A stretch of DNA of 64,000 bases from Jiangella endophytica (GCF_003427025.1 NZ_QVAI01000001.1:310001-374000); one strand, 5' to 3'; positions 44,777 through 54,357 are shown, counted from the stretch's first letter. Made by a program: numbers and translations. The notes: generated from the sequence alone by a model not told the origin.

Positions 44777-44799
44777 CCATTGAGCGGACTGGAGGAATC

Positions 44800-45939
44800 A
44801 TGACTGCACAGGTGCCGCGCGGGCTGGCCGGGGTCGTCGTCACCGAGACCGTGCTCGGCGACGTCCGCGGCCGCGAGGGCTTCTACCACTACCGCGAGTA
44901 CTCCGCCGTCGAGCTGGCCGCGACCCGGAGCTTCGAGGACGTCTGGCATCTGATGCTCGCCGGCGCGCTGCCGTCGGCGGCCGAGGGTGCCGCGTTCGCC
45001 CGCCGGGTCGCCGGGCTGCGGGCGCTGCCCGGCGACGTGCGCGCGGCGCTGCCGGCGATCGCCCGCGTGAGCGCGGCGTCCGGGCCGATGGCGGGGCTGC
45101 GCACGGCGCTGTCGCTCACCGGCGCCGCGGCCGGGTTCCGGCCGGTCTACGACCTCACCGCCGACGAACGGCGCGACGACGCGCTACTGGCCGGTGCCGT
45201 CGTGCCGACGCTGCTCGCGGCGCTCTACCGGCTCGGGCAGGGACTGGAGCCGGTCGAGCCGCGCGCCGACCTCGGGCATGCCGCCAACTACCTGTACATG
45301 CTGTCCGGCGTGGAACCGGCGCCCGAGCATGCCCGCGCCGTCGAGCGGTACCTCATCTCGACCATCGACCACGGCTTCAACGCGTCGACGTTCACCGGCC
45401 GGGTCATCGCGTCGACCGGAGCCGACGTCGCGGCGTGCCTGGTCGGCGGCATCGCCGCGCTGTCCGGGCCGCTGCACGGCGGCGCGCCGAGCCGCGCGCT
45501 GGACACGCTGGACGCCATCGGGACGCCGGACCGGATCCAGGCCTGGGTGCGCGAGCGGGTGCTGGCCGGCGACCGCATCATGGGCTTCGGGCACCCGGTC
45601 TACCGCACCGAGGACCCGCGCTCGCACATGCTCAAGGACATCGCCCTGGGCTTCGGCGGCCCGCTGGTCGAGTTCGCCGTCGAGGTGGAGCGGCAGGTCG
45701 AGGCGATCCTGGCCGAGCTCAAGCCGCATCGCGAACTGCACACCAACGTCGAGTTCTACGCGGGCGTCGTCATGGAGCAGTGCGGGCTGCCGCGGGCGAT
45801 GTTCACCCCGACGTTCGCGGTCGCCCGGGTGGTCGGCTGGACGGCGAACATCCTCGAGCAGGCCGCCGACAGCAAGATCATCCGTCCGGCGGCCCGTTAC
45901 GTCGGCCCGCCGCCGCCCGTCCCGGTCCCCGCGGCCTGA
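44800..45939 (+). CDS. citrate/2-methylcitrate synthase family protein
   Basis: A 379-residue protein without the helix-turn-helix. Catalytic-region residues are His226 in SGPLHGGAP, His265 in GFGHPVYRTEDPRS and Glu318 in NVEFYAG, where many citrate synthases have Asp; FTPTFAVARVVGWTANILEQ follows. It could make citrate or 2-methylcitrate. The ATG at 44800 is chosen because GGAGGA lies at 44791-44796; the in-frame TTG at 44767 falls inside the operator. It is divergent from the HTH-citrate synthase, and the two may form a regulated isoenzyme pair. Confidence 0.88.
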   Translation: MTAQVPRGLAGVVVTETVLGDVRGREGFYHYREYSAVELAATRSFEDVWHLMLAGALPSAAEGAAFARRVAGLRALPGDVRAALPAIARVSAASGPMAGLRTALSLTGAAAGFRPVYDLTADERRDDALLAGAVVPTLLAALYRLGQGLEPVEPRADLGHAANYLYMLSGVEPAPEHARAVERYLISTIDHGFNASTFTGRVIASTGADVAACLVGGIAALSGPLHGGAPSRALDTLDAIGTPDRIQAWVRERVLAGDRIMGFGHPVYRTEDPRSHMLKDIALGFGGPLVEFAVEVERQVEAILAELKPHRELHTNVEFYAGVVMEQCGLPRAMFTPTFAVARVVGWTANILEQAADSKIIRPAARYVGPPPPVPVPAA

Positions 45940-45957
45940 CGGGGCGGGGACCGGCGC

Positions 45958-46851
45958 TCACTCGATGACGATCGACTGGACCTCGGCGACCGGGAGCGGG
46001 CCGTCGACCCAGGGGCTCTCGAGCGTCGTCGGCAGCCCGTCCAGCTCCAGCGGCTCGCCGTTGTTGGTGAACGAGATGTCGTAGACCAGTCGCATGCGGG
46101 CCGGGTAGCCGTCGGGGTGGCTGACGGACGCCTGCGCGTAGACGTGGCTGCACTCGTCGCTCTCGGCGACGGCGAAGGGGCACTGCAGTACGCCGCTGCC
46201 GTCGCCGGGGTCGACCTCGACGCGGTTGGGCGTCGCGATGGCGTTGACCGCGCCGGTGGACTCGCCGATCAGCTCGCCGTTGGCCGGGCCCTCGGCCCAG
46301 TACCAGGTGGCGAGGTTGACGAAGGCCTGGTCGGGCGGCGAGAACGCCAGCGTGAAGTCGGGCGTGGCGAGGTTGCCGTAGGCCTGCCAGGCGAGGTCCC
46401 ACAGGCTCGGGCCCTGGTCCTCCGGCGGCAGCACCCACTGCCAGCCGCTCTCGCCGGGCTCGCATTCGACGTAGGTCACGATGTAGCCCTCGCCGGGTGA
46501 CGGCCCTCCTGCCAACTGCTCCCATTCGTCCTCGGGGAAGACCGACGGGAAGTTGCCCCAGCACGCCGCCGTGCCCTCGCACCAGAAGCTGGCGCCGTCG
46601 TGGACGTCGTCGTGGACGCTGAGGTCGCACTGCGGCTCGTAGCCGCCACCGTCGCCGTCGTCGCTGCCGCCGTCGTCGCCGCCGGAGTCGTCGCATTCCT
46701 CGACCCAGGTGGTCTCGCCGTCACCGACGTCGACCTCGACGAGGTGGCAGTTCTCCCCTTCCTCAGCCGTTGCCGACGGGACGACGGTGAAGAGGGCGGT
46801 GGCGGCCAGAGCGACGCAGAGCGCGAGCTGGGCTGCTACACGGGTCAGCAT
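45958..46851 (-). CDS. secreted protein, PKD-like, unknown function
   Basis: A 297-residue precursor. The N-terminus MLTRVAAQLALCVALAATAL with an ATA cleavage region is a clear Sec signal peptide. An acidic Asp/Gly-rich linker (about 53-70, DDSGGDDGGSDDGDGGG) follows, then a Trp/Pro-rich domain with motifs FVNLATWYWAE and CSHVYAQ resembling a family of secreted actinobacterial proteins with a PKD-like fold. No enzyme motif is seen. The ATG at 46851 overlaps the 3' end of the lipoprotein gene by 7 nt, so the two are coupled; upstream in-frame ATG 46896 lies inside that gene. Confidence 0.75.
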   Translation of the reverse strand: MLTRVAAQLALCVALAATALFTVVPSATAEEGENCHLVEVDVGDGETTWVEECDDSGGDDGGSDDGDGGGYEPQCDLSVHDDVHDGASFWCEGTAACWGNFPSVFPEDEWEQLAGGPSPGEGYIVTYVECEPGESGWQWVLPPEDQGPSLWDLAWQAYGNLATPDFTLAFSPPDQAFVNLATWYWAEGPANGELIGESTGAVNAIATPNRVEVDPGDGSGVLQCPFAVAESDECSHVYAQASVSHPDGYPARMRLVYDISFTNNGEPLELDGLPTTLESPWVDGPLPVAEVQSIVIE

Positions 46852-47405
46852 GAGATGGTCGCCTCGCTCTGGTCGACAAGATCGACGACGATCCACTCGT
46901 CGGCGATGCGCTCGAAGTCGATGACGCGAGCCCGGATCCCGGTCTCCTGCGGGACCAGTTGCTCGTTGTAGTACACGTTCCAGGGCGTCTCGTCGACGCA
47001 GCTCTGCACCCGCGCGGTGTCACCGTCGACGCTCACCTCGGGGACGCCGACGTCGGGAGCGCCGTCGCGGGTGACGCCGTCTTCGGCGAGGCCACGGATG
47101 TCGGCGACCTGACGCTGGGCGAGCGCGTCGGACATGATGCTCACCAGCGGCTCGTACGTCTCGTCCAGACCGTTCTCGGAGGCGACCAGCACCTCCCAGT
47201 ACCGCGCGTAGGCGGCCTCGACGTCCGCGACCGCGGGGTCCTCGGTGGGTGTCGGGTCGGCGGTCTCGGCCGGGCCGGTGGAGGTCGTCAGACCGGTCGG
47301 TTCCTCGGACTCGCCGGAGCACGCGGCGGCCGTGAGAACCACGCCCGCGGCGCCGAGAGCGGACACGACGGCGCGAGCGGGGGTCATGACTCCGGATGAT
47401 TCCAT
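46845..47405 (-). CDS. putative lipoprotein
   Basis: A 186-residue protein with a short basic N-terminus, a hydrophobic segment (VVSALGAAGVVLTAAAC) and a lipobox-like LTAAAC, predicting lipid attachment at Cys29. A Thr/Pro/Glu-rich linker precedes a globular C-terminal domain (AAYARYWEVLVASENG to DLVDQSEATISC) that looks like the NTF2-like domains common in such proteins. Function unknown. The ATG at 47405 lacks a clear ribosome binding site; ATG 47387 (MTPARAVV), with GGAG 2 nt upstream, is an alternative. It is coupled to the secreted protein downstream. Confidence 0.75.
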   Translation of the reverse strand: MESSGVMTPARAVVSALGAAGVVLTAAACSGESEEPTGLTTSTGPAETADPTPTEDPAVADVEAAYARYWEVLVASENGLDETYEPLVSIMSDALAQRQVADIRGLAEDGVTRDGAPDVGVPEVSVDGDTARVQSCVDETPWNVYYNEQLVPQETGIRARVIDFERIADEWIVVDLVDQSEATISC

Positions 47406-47528
47406 ACGTCACGACCAGGCACACCTCGAAGGTCCGGCCTTGAAAACTTGCTGCAAGTCTTGCACCCGCGGCCGGTGATCGTTAGCGTCTCGGGCACGTG
47501 ACATCGCCGTCCGCCCCGGGAGTGACCG

Positions 47529-50500
47529 ATGCCGACCCTGCCCGTCCGCCGCCTCCTCGTCGTCACCGCCTCCCTGGGCCTGGTCACGGCGGCCGCCGTG
47601 ACCGCGCCGCCGGCCGTCGCCGACCACACACCCACCCCGAGCGTCGTCACGCTGGCCGGGAGCCTGCAGAGCGAGCTGGGCTGCGCCGCCGACTGGGACC
47701 CGGCCTGCGCGGCCACCGAGCTGACCCGCACCGACGGGGGCGGCTACGCGCTCGCCGTCGAGCTGCCGGCCGGCTCGTACGAGTTCAAGGTCGCGCTCAA
47801 CGGCGGCTGGGACGAGAACTACGGCGCCGGCGGAGTCGCGAACGGCCCGAACCTGCCGCTGGTGCTGGAGGCCGGCGCCGAGGTCACGTTCTCCTACGAC
47901 CACGCGTCGCACCGGATCGCCGTCGCGCCGACGCACCCGCAGCCCGGTCTCACCGATGCCGACCGCGACCTGGCCGCCGACAGCCTGCGTGAGGACCTCA
48001 CCGACGAGCGGTTCTACTTCGTCATGGCGGACCGCTTCGACAACGGCGACCCGTCGAACGACACCGGTGGCCACGAGGTGCCGCCCGGGACGGCCGAGCC
48101 GCGCCTCGCGCACGGGTACGACCCCACCGACAAGGGCTTTTACCACGGCGGCGACCTCGCCGGGATCCTGCGCCGGCTGGACTACATCGAGGATCTCGGC
48201 ACGACGGCGATCTGGCTGACGCCGTCGTTCATGAACCGGCCCGTCCAGGGCAGCGGCGCCGACGTCAGCGCCGGCTACCACGGGTACTGGATCACCGACT
48301 TCACGCGGATCGACCCGCATCTGGGCACCAACGACGAGCTGCGCGAGCTGATCGACGAGGCGCACGCGCGCGGCATCAAGGTGTTCTTCGACATCATCAC
48401 CAACCACACCGCCGACGTCATCGACTACGAAGAGGGCACGTACGGCTACGTGCCGAAGAGCGACGCACCGTACGTCGACGCCGCCGGCAACGCCTTCGAC
48501 GACTCCGAGTACGCGGCCGGCGACACCTTTCCGGAGCTCGACCCGGCGACGTCGTTCCCGTACACGCCGTACTTCCGCACGCCGGAGGACGCGACGGTCA
48601 AGGTCCCGGCCTGGCTGAACGACCCGACGCTCTACCACAACCGCGGCAACGCGGCCTTCGACGGCAGCGAAGGCGACCTCTACGGCGACTTCGTCGGGCT
48701 GGACGACCTGTTCACCGAGCAGCCGGCGGTCCGCGACGGCATGATCGACATCTACCGGTACTGGGCCGCGTTCGGCGTCGACGGGTTCCGCATCGACACC
48801 GTCAAGCACGTCAACATGGAGTTCTGGCAGAAGTTCGCGCCCGAGGTGCTCGACGCCGCGCACGAGTCCGGCGCCGACGACTTCTTCATGTTCGGCGAGG
48901 TGTACGACGCGAACCCGGCCGCGATGTCGCGGTACACGACCGAGGGCGGGCTGCAGGCGACCATCGACTTCGGCTTCCAGGCCCGTGCGCAGGGATTCGC
49001 GACCGGCCGCCCGACGACGGAGCTGCGTGATCTGTTCGCCGGCGACGACTACTACACCGACACCGACTCCAACGCGTACTCGCTGCCGACCTTCCTCGGC
49101 AACCACGACATGGGCCGTATCGGGATGTTCGTCCAGGACACCGGGGTGGTGCCGGACGAGCAGCTGAGCCGCTCGCTGCTCGCGCACGACCTCATGTACC
49201 TGACCCGCGGCCAGCCGGTCGTCTACTACGGCGACGAGCAGGGGTTCACCGGTGACGGCGGCGACAAGGACGCTCGCCAGGACATGTTCCCGAGCCAGGT
49301 GGCCAGCTACAACGACGACGACCTCATCGGCACCGACGCCACGACCGCCGAGGAGAACTTCGATCCCGAGCACCCGATCTACCGGCGCCTCGCCGAGCTG
49401 GCCGCGGTGCGCGACGAGCACCCGGCGCTGGCCGACGGCGCGCAGATCCACCGCTACGCCAGCGACGACGCCGGGGTGTACGCGTTCAGCCGGATCGACG
49501 CCGGCGAGCAGGTCGAGTATGTCGTCGCCGCGAACAACTCGACCGAGCCGCGGACGGTGAGCTTCTCGACCTTCAACCCGCGGACGACGTTCCAGCCGGT
49601 CTGGCCCGCGGGCACGGCGTCGGTGCGCTCCGACGCGCAGGGCCGGGTCGCCGTCACCGTCCCGCCGCTGTCCGCCGTCGTCTGGCGGGCGCCGAAGCCG
49701 CTGAAGGCGTCCAAGGACGCGCCCGCTCTGCACTTCCGCACGCCCGGCCCGGGCGGCACCGTCGGCGGGCGGGCCGAGATCGGCGTCTCGGTGCCGGCGG
49801 GCGGGTTCAACCAGGTCACGCTGGCCTGGCGGCCACTGGGCACGGACGAGTGGCGGGTGCTCGGCACCGACGACAACGCGCCGTACCGGGCCTTCCACGA
49901 CGTCACCGGGCTCGCGCACGGCACGATGGTCGAGTACCGCGCCGTGCTGAAGGACCACTTCGGCCGCCTGTCCGTCACGTCGACGTACGGCGTGGTCGGC
50001 GAGCCGCAGGACGACGGCGAGGACCCGGGCACCGGCGGGCCGGTCGAGCAGCCGGACCGCGTCACCGTCCCCGGCAGCCTGAACTCCGAGATGGGCTGCG
50101 GCGGCGACTGGGACCCGGGTTGCGCGCAGGCCGGCCTGACCCTGGACGCGACCGACGACGTCTGGAAAGGCACGTTCGCGCTGCCCGCGGGCGACTTCGA
50201 GTACAAGGCCGCGATCGACGGCTCGTGGGCGGAGAACTACGGCCTCGGCGCCCGCCGCGACGGCCCGAACATCCCGCTCCCGGTGGCCGCCGCCGGCGAC
50301 GTCACGTTCTACTACGACCACGCGACGCACTGGGTCACCAGCGACGCGCAGGACCCGATCGTCACCGTGCCGGGGTCGTTCCAGTCGGAGCTGGGCTGTC
50401 CGGCCGACTGGGACCCCGCCTGCATGCGATCGTGGCTGAAGGATCCCGACGGCGACGGCGTCTACACGCTCTCGACGACGGGCCTCGCTGCCGGGACCTA

Positions 50501-53279
50501 CGAGGCCAAGGTGACACACGGGCTGAGCTTCGACGAGAACTACGGCGCGGGCGGCGCGCCGGACGGGGCGAACATCGCGTTCACCGTGCCGGCCGGCGCG
50601 CGCACGACGTTGAGCTACGACGTCGCCACCCATGTGCTGACGGTGACGTCGTCGGCCGCGCAGTCGCGGGCCGACCTCACCCAGCAGAAGGCGCACTGGC
50701 TGGAGCGCGGGTTGCTGGCGTGGGACCTGCCGGCGGCCGCGGCGGACTGGACGTTCCGGCTGCACGCGGCGCCGTCGGGCGGGCTGGGGCTGGACGCCGA
50801 GGCGGTGACCGGCGGGACGTCGTACCCGCTGACGCCGGACGCGCTGCCGGAGCCGGTCCAGGAGGCCTATCCGCACCTGGCCGCGTACGACGGGCTCAGG
50901 GCGGACGTGAAGGACCTCGAGGAGCTGCTCACCGGGCAGGTCGCCGTCGCCGCGTACGACGACCTCGGCCGGCTGGTCGACGCCACCGGCGTGCAACTGC
51001 CCGGTGTCCTGGACGACGTCTACGCCGGGGCCGCGGACCGCGAGCTGGGCGTCGTCTGGCATGGCCGTCGCCCGGACATCGCGCTCTGGGCGCCGACGGC
51101 CAAGCACGTCGACCTGCTGCTCACCCTCCCTGGCCAGGCCGAGCAGACCGTCGCGATGCGCCGCGACCGCGACGGCGTCTGGACCGCCCGCGGCAACCCG
51201 CGCTGGGCCGGGGCGGCGTACGCGTTCGCCGTGCAGGTGTACGTGCCGGCGACGGACCGGGTCGAGACGAACGTCGTCACCGACCCGTACAGCGTGGCGC
51301 TCACCACCAACTCGCGGCGCTCGCTGGTGGCCGACCTGTCCGACCCGGCGCTCGCACCGGCCGGCTGGTCCGGCCTGGTCAAGCCGGAACTGGCGCAGCC
51401 GGAGGACTCCACCGTCTACGAGCTGCACGTCCGTGACTTCTCCGTCGGCGACGCGTCCGTGCCGGAGGAGCACCGCGGCGGCTACCTCGCCTTCACCGAC
51501 GCCGGCGGGGCGGGCATGCGGCACCTGTCCGCGCTCGCCGACGCCGGGCTGAACACGGTGCACCTGCTGCCGGTGTTCGACCTCGCGACGGTGCCCGAGG
51601 AGCGTGCGGACCAGGCCGTCCCGGACTGCGACCTCGCGGCGCTGACCGCCGCCGACCCGGCCGGCGCGGCGCAGCAGGAGTGCGTCACCGCCGTCGCCGG
51701 GCAGGACGGGTTCAACTGGGGCTACGACCCGCTGCACTACACCGTCCCGGAGGGCTCGTACGCCACGAACCCGGACGGCCCCGGGCGCACCCGTGAGTTC
51801 CGGCAGATGGTGTCCGCGCTCAACGGCGCCGGGCTGCGCGTCGTCATGGACGTCGTCTACAACCACACCCACGCCGCCGGGCAGGACGACCAGTCGGTGC
51901 TGGACCGGATCGTGCCCGGCTACTACCAGCGGCTCTCCGCGACCGGCGCCGTCGAGACGTCCACCTGCTGCGCGAACACCGCGTCGGAGCACACGATGAT
52001 GGAGAAGCTGATCGTCGACTCCGTCGTCACCTGGGCGCGCGACTACAAGATCGACGGCTTCCGGTTCGACCTCATGGGCCACCACAGCCGCGCGACGATG
52101 GAACGCGTGCGCGCCGCGCTGGACTCGCTGACGGTCGCGCGCGACGGGGTCGACGGGTCGTCGGTCTACGTGTACGGCGAGGGCTGGAACTTCGGCGAGG
52201 TCGCCGACAACGCGCGGTTCCAGCAGGCCACGCAGCTGGAGCTGTACGGCGCCGGCATCGGCACGTTCAACGACCGGCTGCGCGACGGCGTCCGCGGCGG
52301 CGGCCCGTTCGATGACGACCCGCGCATCCAGGGCTTCGGCAGCGGCCTGTTCACCGACCCGAACGGCGCGGACGTCAACGGGACGCCGGAGGAGCAGCGG
52401 GCGCGGCTGCTGCACCTGCAGGACCTGATCAAGGTCGGCCTCACCGGCAACCTGCGCGACTACGCGTTCACCGACGCCACCGGCGCGGCCGTGACCGGCG
52501 CCGGCGTCGACTACAACGGGTCGCCGGCCGGCTACACCGCCGACCCGGCCGAGGTCATCACCTACGTCGACGCGCACGACAACGAGACGCTGTTCGACGT
52601 GCTCGCCTACAAGCTGCCGGCGGACACCTCGATGGCCGACCGCGTCCGGATGAACGTCCTCTCGCTGGCCACGACCGCGCTCGGTCAGGGCCCGTCGTTC
52701 TGGCACGCCGGTGCGGACCTGCTGCGGTCGAAGTCGCTGGACCGCAACTCCTACGACTCCGGCGACTGGTTCAACCGCATCGACTGGACCGGCCAGGAGA
52801 GCACCTTCGGGTCCGGCCTGCCGCCGGCGGCCGACAACGAGGCGAAGTGGGACGTCATGCGCCCGCTGCTGTCGTCGCCCGCGGTGAAGCCGAGGCCGGC
52901 GGATCTCGCGACGTCGGCGGCGATGGCGCAGGACCTGCTCCGGCTGCGGTTCTCGTCGCCGCTGTTCCGGCTCGGATCGGCGGCGCTGGTGCAGGACCGG
53001 GTGTCGTTCGGCGCCGGCGGGCCGTCGCAGCCGGCCGGTGTCATCGTCATGCAGCTCGACGACCGGACCGGCGACGACCTCGACCCGCACCGCGAGCGGC
53101 TGGTCGTCGTCTTCAACGCCACGCCGGCGGCGGTGACGGCGCCGGTCGAGGACGGGGCGAGCCTGCGGCTGCACCCCGTCCAGGCCGCCGGTGCCGATCC
53201 CGTCGTGCGGACCGCCACCGCGGACGCCGGCGGCGTCACCGTCCCGGCACGGACGGTCGCGGTGTTCGAGCAGCCTTGA
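47529..53279 (+). CDS. secreted bifunctional alpha-amylase/pullulanase
   Basis: A 1916-residue starch-degrading enzyme. A Sec signal peptide (about 1-33) is followed by an X25-type starch module (37-135) and a GH13 alpha-amylase domain (about 155-620) with nucleophile Asp423 (GFRIDT), acid/base Glu457 (FGEVYD) and Asp527 (GNHD). Two more X25 modules follow (about 845-1045). Then come a pullulanase N2 domain, a CBM48 (about 1170-1280) and a GH13 pullulanase domain with Asp1514 (GFRFDLMG), Glu1551 (YGEGWNF) and Asp1684 (DAHDNET), and a C-terminal beta domain. It would cut both alpha-1,4 and alpha-1,6 links outside the cell. This fusion is known in Streptomyces-like actinobacteria. ATG at 47529 with GGGAG upstream. 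Its 3' end overlaps the convergent monooxygenase gene by 44 nt. Confidence 0.93.
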   Translation: MPTLPVRRLLVVTASLGLVTAAAVTAPPAVADHTPTPSVVTLAGSLQSELGCAADWDPACAATELTRTDGGGYALAVELPAGSYEFKVALNGGWDENYGAGGVANGPNLPLVLEAGAEVTFSYDHASHRIAVAPTHPQPGLTDADRDLAADSLREDLTDERFYFVMADRFDNGDPSNDTGGHEVPPGTAEPRLAHGYDPTDKGFYHGGDLAGILRRLDYIEDLGTTAIWLTPSFMNRPVQGSGADVSAGYHGYWITDFTRIDPHLGTNDELRELIDEAHARGIKVFFDIITNHTADVIDYEEGTYGYVPKSDAPYVDAAGNAFDDSEYAAGDTFPELDPATSFPYTPYFRTPEDATVKVPAWLNDPTLYHNRGNAAFDGSEGDLYGDFVGLDDLFTEQPAVRDGMIDIYRYWAAFGVDGFRIDTVKHVNMEFWQKFAPEVLDAAHESGADDFFMFGEVYDANPAAMSRYTTEGGLQATIDFGFQARAQGFATGRPTTELRDLFAGDDYYTDTDSNAYSLPTFLGNHDMGRIGMFVQDTGVVPDEQLSRSLLAHDLMYLTRGQPVVYYGDEQGFTGDGGDKDARQDMFPSQVASYNDDDLIGTDATTAEENFDPEHPIYRRLAELAAVRDEHPALADGAQIHRYASDDAGVYAFSRIDAGEQVEYVVAANNSTEPRTVSFSTFNPRTTFQPVWPAGTASVRSDAQGRVAVTVPPLSAVVWRAPKPLKASKDAPALHFRTPGPGGTVGGRAEIGVSVPAGGFNQVTLAWRPLGTDEWRVLGTDDNAPYRAFHDVTGLAHGTMVEYRAVLKDHFGRLSVTSTYGVVGEPQDDGEDPGTGGPVEQPDRVTVPGSLNSEMGCGGDWDPGCAQAGLTLDATDDVWKGTFALPAGDFEYKAAIDGSWAENYGLGARRDGPNIPLPVAAAGDVTFYYDHATHWVTSDAQDPIVTVPGSFQSELGCPADWDPACMRSWLKDPDGDGVYTLSTTGLAAGTYEAKVTHGLSFDENYGAGGAPDGANIAFTVPAGARTTLSYDVATHVLTVTSSAAQSRADLTQQKAHWLERGLLAWDLPAAAADWTFRLHAAPSGGLGLDAEAVTGGTSYPLTPDALPEPVQEAYPHLAAYDGLRADVKDLEELLTGQVAVAAYDDLGRLVDATGVQLPGVLDDVYAGAADRELGVVWHGRRPDIALWAPTAKHVDLLLTLPGQAEQTVAMRRDRDGVWTARGNPRWAGAAYAFAVQVYVPATDRVETNVVTDPYSVALTTNSRRSLVADLSDPALAPAGWSGLVKPELAQPEDSTVYELHVRDFSVGDASVPEEHRGGYLAFTDAGGAGMRHLSALADAGLNTVHLLPVFDLATVPEERADQAVPDCDLAALTAADPAGAAQQECVTAVAGQDGFNWGYDPLHYTVPEGSYATNPDGPGRTREFRQMVSALNGAGLRVVMDVVYNHTHAAGQDDQSVLDRIVPGYYQRLSATGAVETSTCCANTASEHTMMEKLIVDSVVTWARDYKIDGFRFDLMGHHSRATMERVRAALDSLTVARDGVDGSSVYVYGEGWNFGEVADNARFQQATQLELYGAGIGTFNDRLRDGVRGGGPFDDDPRIQGFGSGLFTDPNGADVNGTPEEQRARLLHLQDLIKVGLTGNLRDYAFTDATGAAVTGAGVDYNGSPAGYTADPAEVITYVDAHDNETLFDVLAYKLPADTSMADRVRMNVLSLATTALGQGPSFWHAGADLLRSKSLDRNSYDSGDWFNRIDWTGQESTFGSGLPPAADNEAKWDVMRPLLSSPAVKPRPADLATSAAMAQDLLRLRFSSPLFRLGSAALVQDRVSFGAGGPSQPAGVIVMQLDDRTGDDLDPHRERLVVVFNATPAAVTAPVEDGASLRLHPVQAAGADPVVRTATADAGGVTVPARTVAVFEQP

Positions 53280-54357
53280 CGGGGCGCGCGGCGGCGGTCA
53301 GGTGCCGCACGACGTGCTCCGCGTCGGTGCCGGCGCCGCCGACCAGCATGGAGCTGAACGCGCTCTGGAACGACAGGCCGGTGAAGTAGAGGCCGGGCGA
53401 CGACGGCACGACGCCGCGCTCCTCGAGCGGCCAGCCGTCGTCGCCCAGGACCGGCAGCCGGATCCAGCCGAAGTCCTGCCGGAATCCCGTGCACCAGACC
53501 ACCGTCGCGACGTCGAGCACGCGGCCGTCGTCGAGCACCGGCTTCCCGTCGCGCACACCGGCGACCCGCTCGGTGACCCGCTCGACGCCGGCGGCGGCGA
53601 GATCGTCCGCCTGGACGCGGAGCAGCGGCCCGCCGTGCGTGCGGACCTCCGGGCGCATCTTCCGCCCGATCGGCGTGCGCAGCGTGAACACGTGCCGGGC
53701 GAGGAACCAGAGCACCGGGAACGCCATCCGCGCCCGCCGTGACTCCAGCGGGACCGGGATCTGCCCGTTCGTCCGTCCGGACAGGATCGTGTGGTGCTCG
53801 CGGGCCGCCTCGAACGCGATGTCCGCCCCCGAGTGCGACGCTCCGACGACGAGCACCGGTCCCGGTCGCAGCTGGTCCGGCCGCCGGTACTGGCTGGAGT
53901 GCAGCTGGGTGATGTCCGGGTCCAGCTCGCGCGCGAACGGCGGCACGTACCCCTGCGTCCCGAACGTCCCCGTCGCCACGACGACGTTGTCGGCCGTGAA
54001 CCGCCGGTCGCCGCAGTCCAGCACGTACCCGTCGCCGTTGCCGCTGGTCAGGGCCTCGACGCGGACGCCGTGCTGGACCGGCAGCTCGAACCGGTCGGCA
54101 TAGGCCTCCAGATAGTCGGCGACCTGGTCCTTCGTCGGGAACGCGTGGCCGGGCCCGGGGAAGCGCATCCCCGGCAGCCCGTCGTAACGGGCCGGGCTGT
54201 ACAGCCGCAACGTCTCCCAGTGCCGCCGCCAGTTGTCGCCGGTCCGCGTCCGGTCGTCGAGGATGAGGAACGGCCGGCCCCGCCGGGCGAGGTGGTACCC
54301 GGTGCTCAGCCCCGCCTGCCCGCCCCCGACGACGATCGTCTCGATGTGCTGGTCCAT
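53236..54357 (-). CDS. flavin-containing monooxygenase (CzcO/ArsO-like)
   Basis: A 373-residue single-component flavoprotein with the FAD motif GGGQAGLS (11-18), an NADPH-binding motif VVGASHSGAD (about 170-179), the intermediate ATGTFG, and the closing SSPGLYFTGLSFQ block. This is the group B FMO-like family (CzcO, ArsO); the substrate is unknown. There is no signal peptide. The ATG at 54357 has GGGGAGGG just upstream. Its 3' end overlaps the amylase-pullulanase gene tail-to-tail. Upstream, on the same strand, is a LuxR-type regulator beyond a long palindrome. Confidence 0.88.
   Translation of the reverse strand: MDQHIETIVVGGGQAGLSTGYHLARRGRPFLILDDRTRTGDNWRRHWETLRLYSPARYDGLPGMRFPGPGHAFPTKDQVADYLEAYADRFELPVQHGVRVEALTSGNGDGYVLDCGDRRFTADNVVVATGTFGTQGYVPPFARELDPDITQLHSSQYRRPDQLRPGPVLVVGASHSGADIAFEAAREHHTILSGRTNGQIPVPLESRRARMAFPVLWFLARHVFTLRTPIGRKMRPEVRTHGGPLLRVQADDLAAAGVERVTERVAGVRDGKPVLDDGRVLDVATVVWCTGFRQDFGWIRLPVLGDDGWPLEERGVVPSSPGLYFTGLSFQSAFSSMLVGGAGTDAEHVVRHLTAAARPVKAARTPRPSVPGR

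Noticed and set aside
47409..53174. A 1921-codon open frame antisense to the amylase-pullulanase
   Set aside because: It mirrors the plus gene in a GC-rich genome, is rich in Arg/Val/Leu/Gly with no domain, and has no start signal; a typical antisense shadow.
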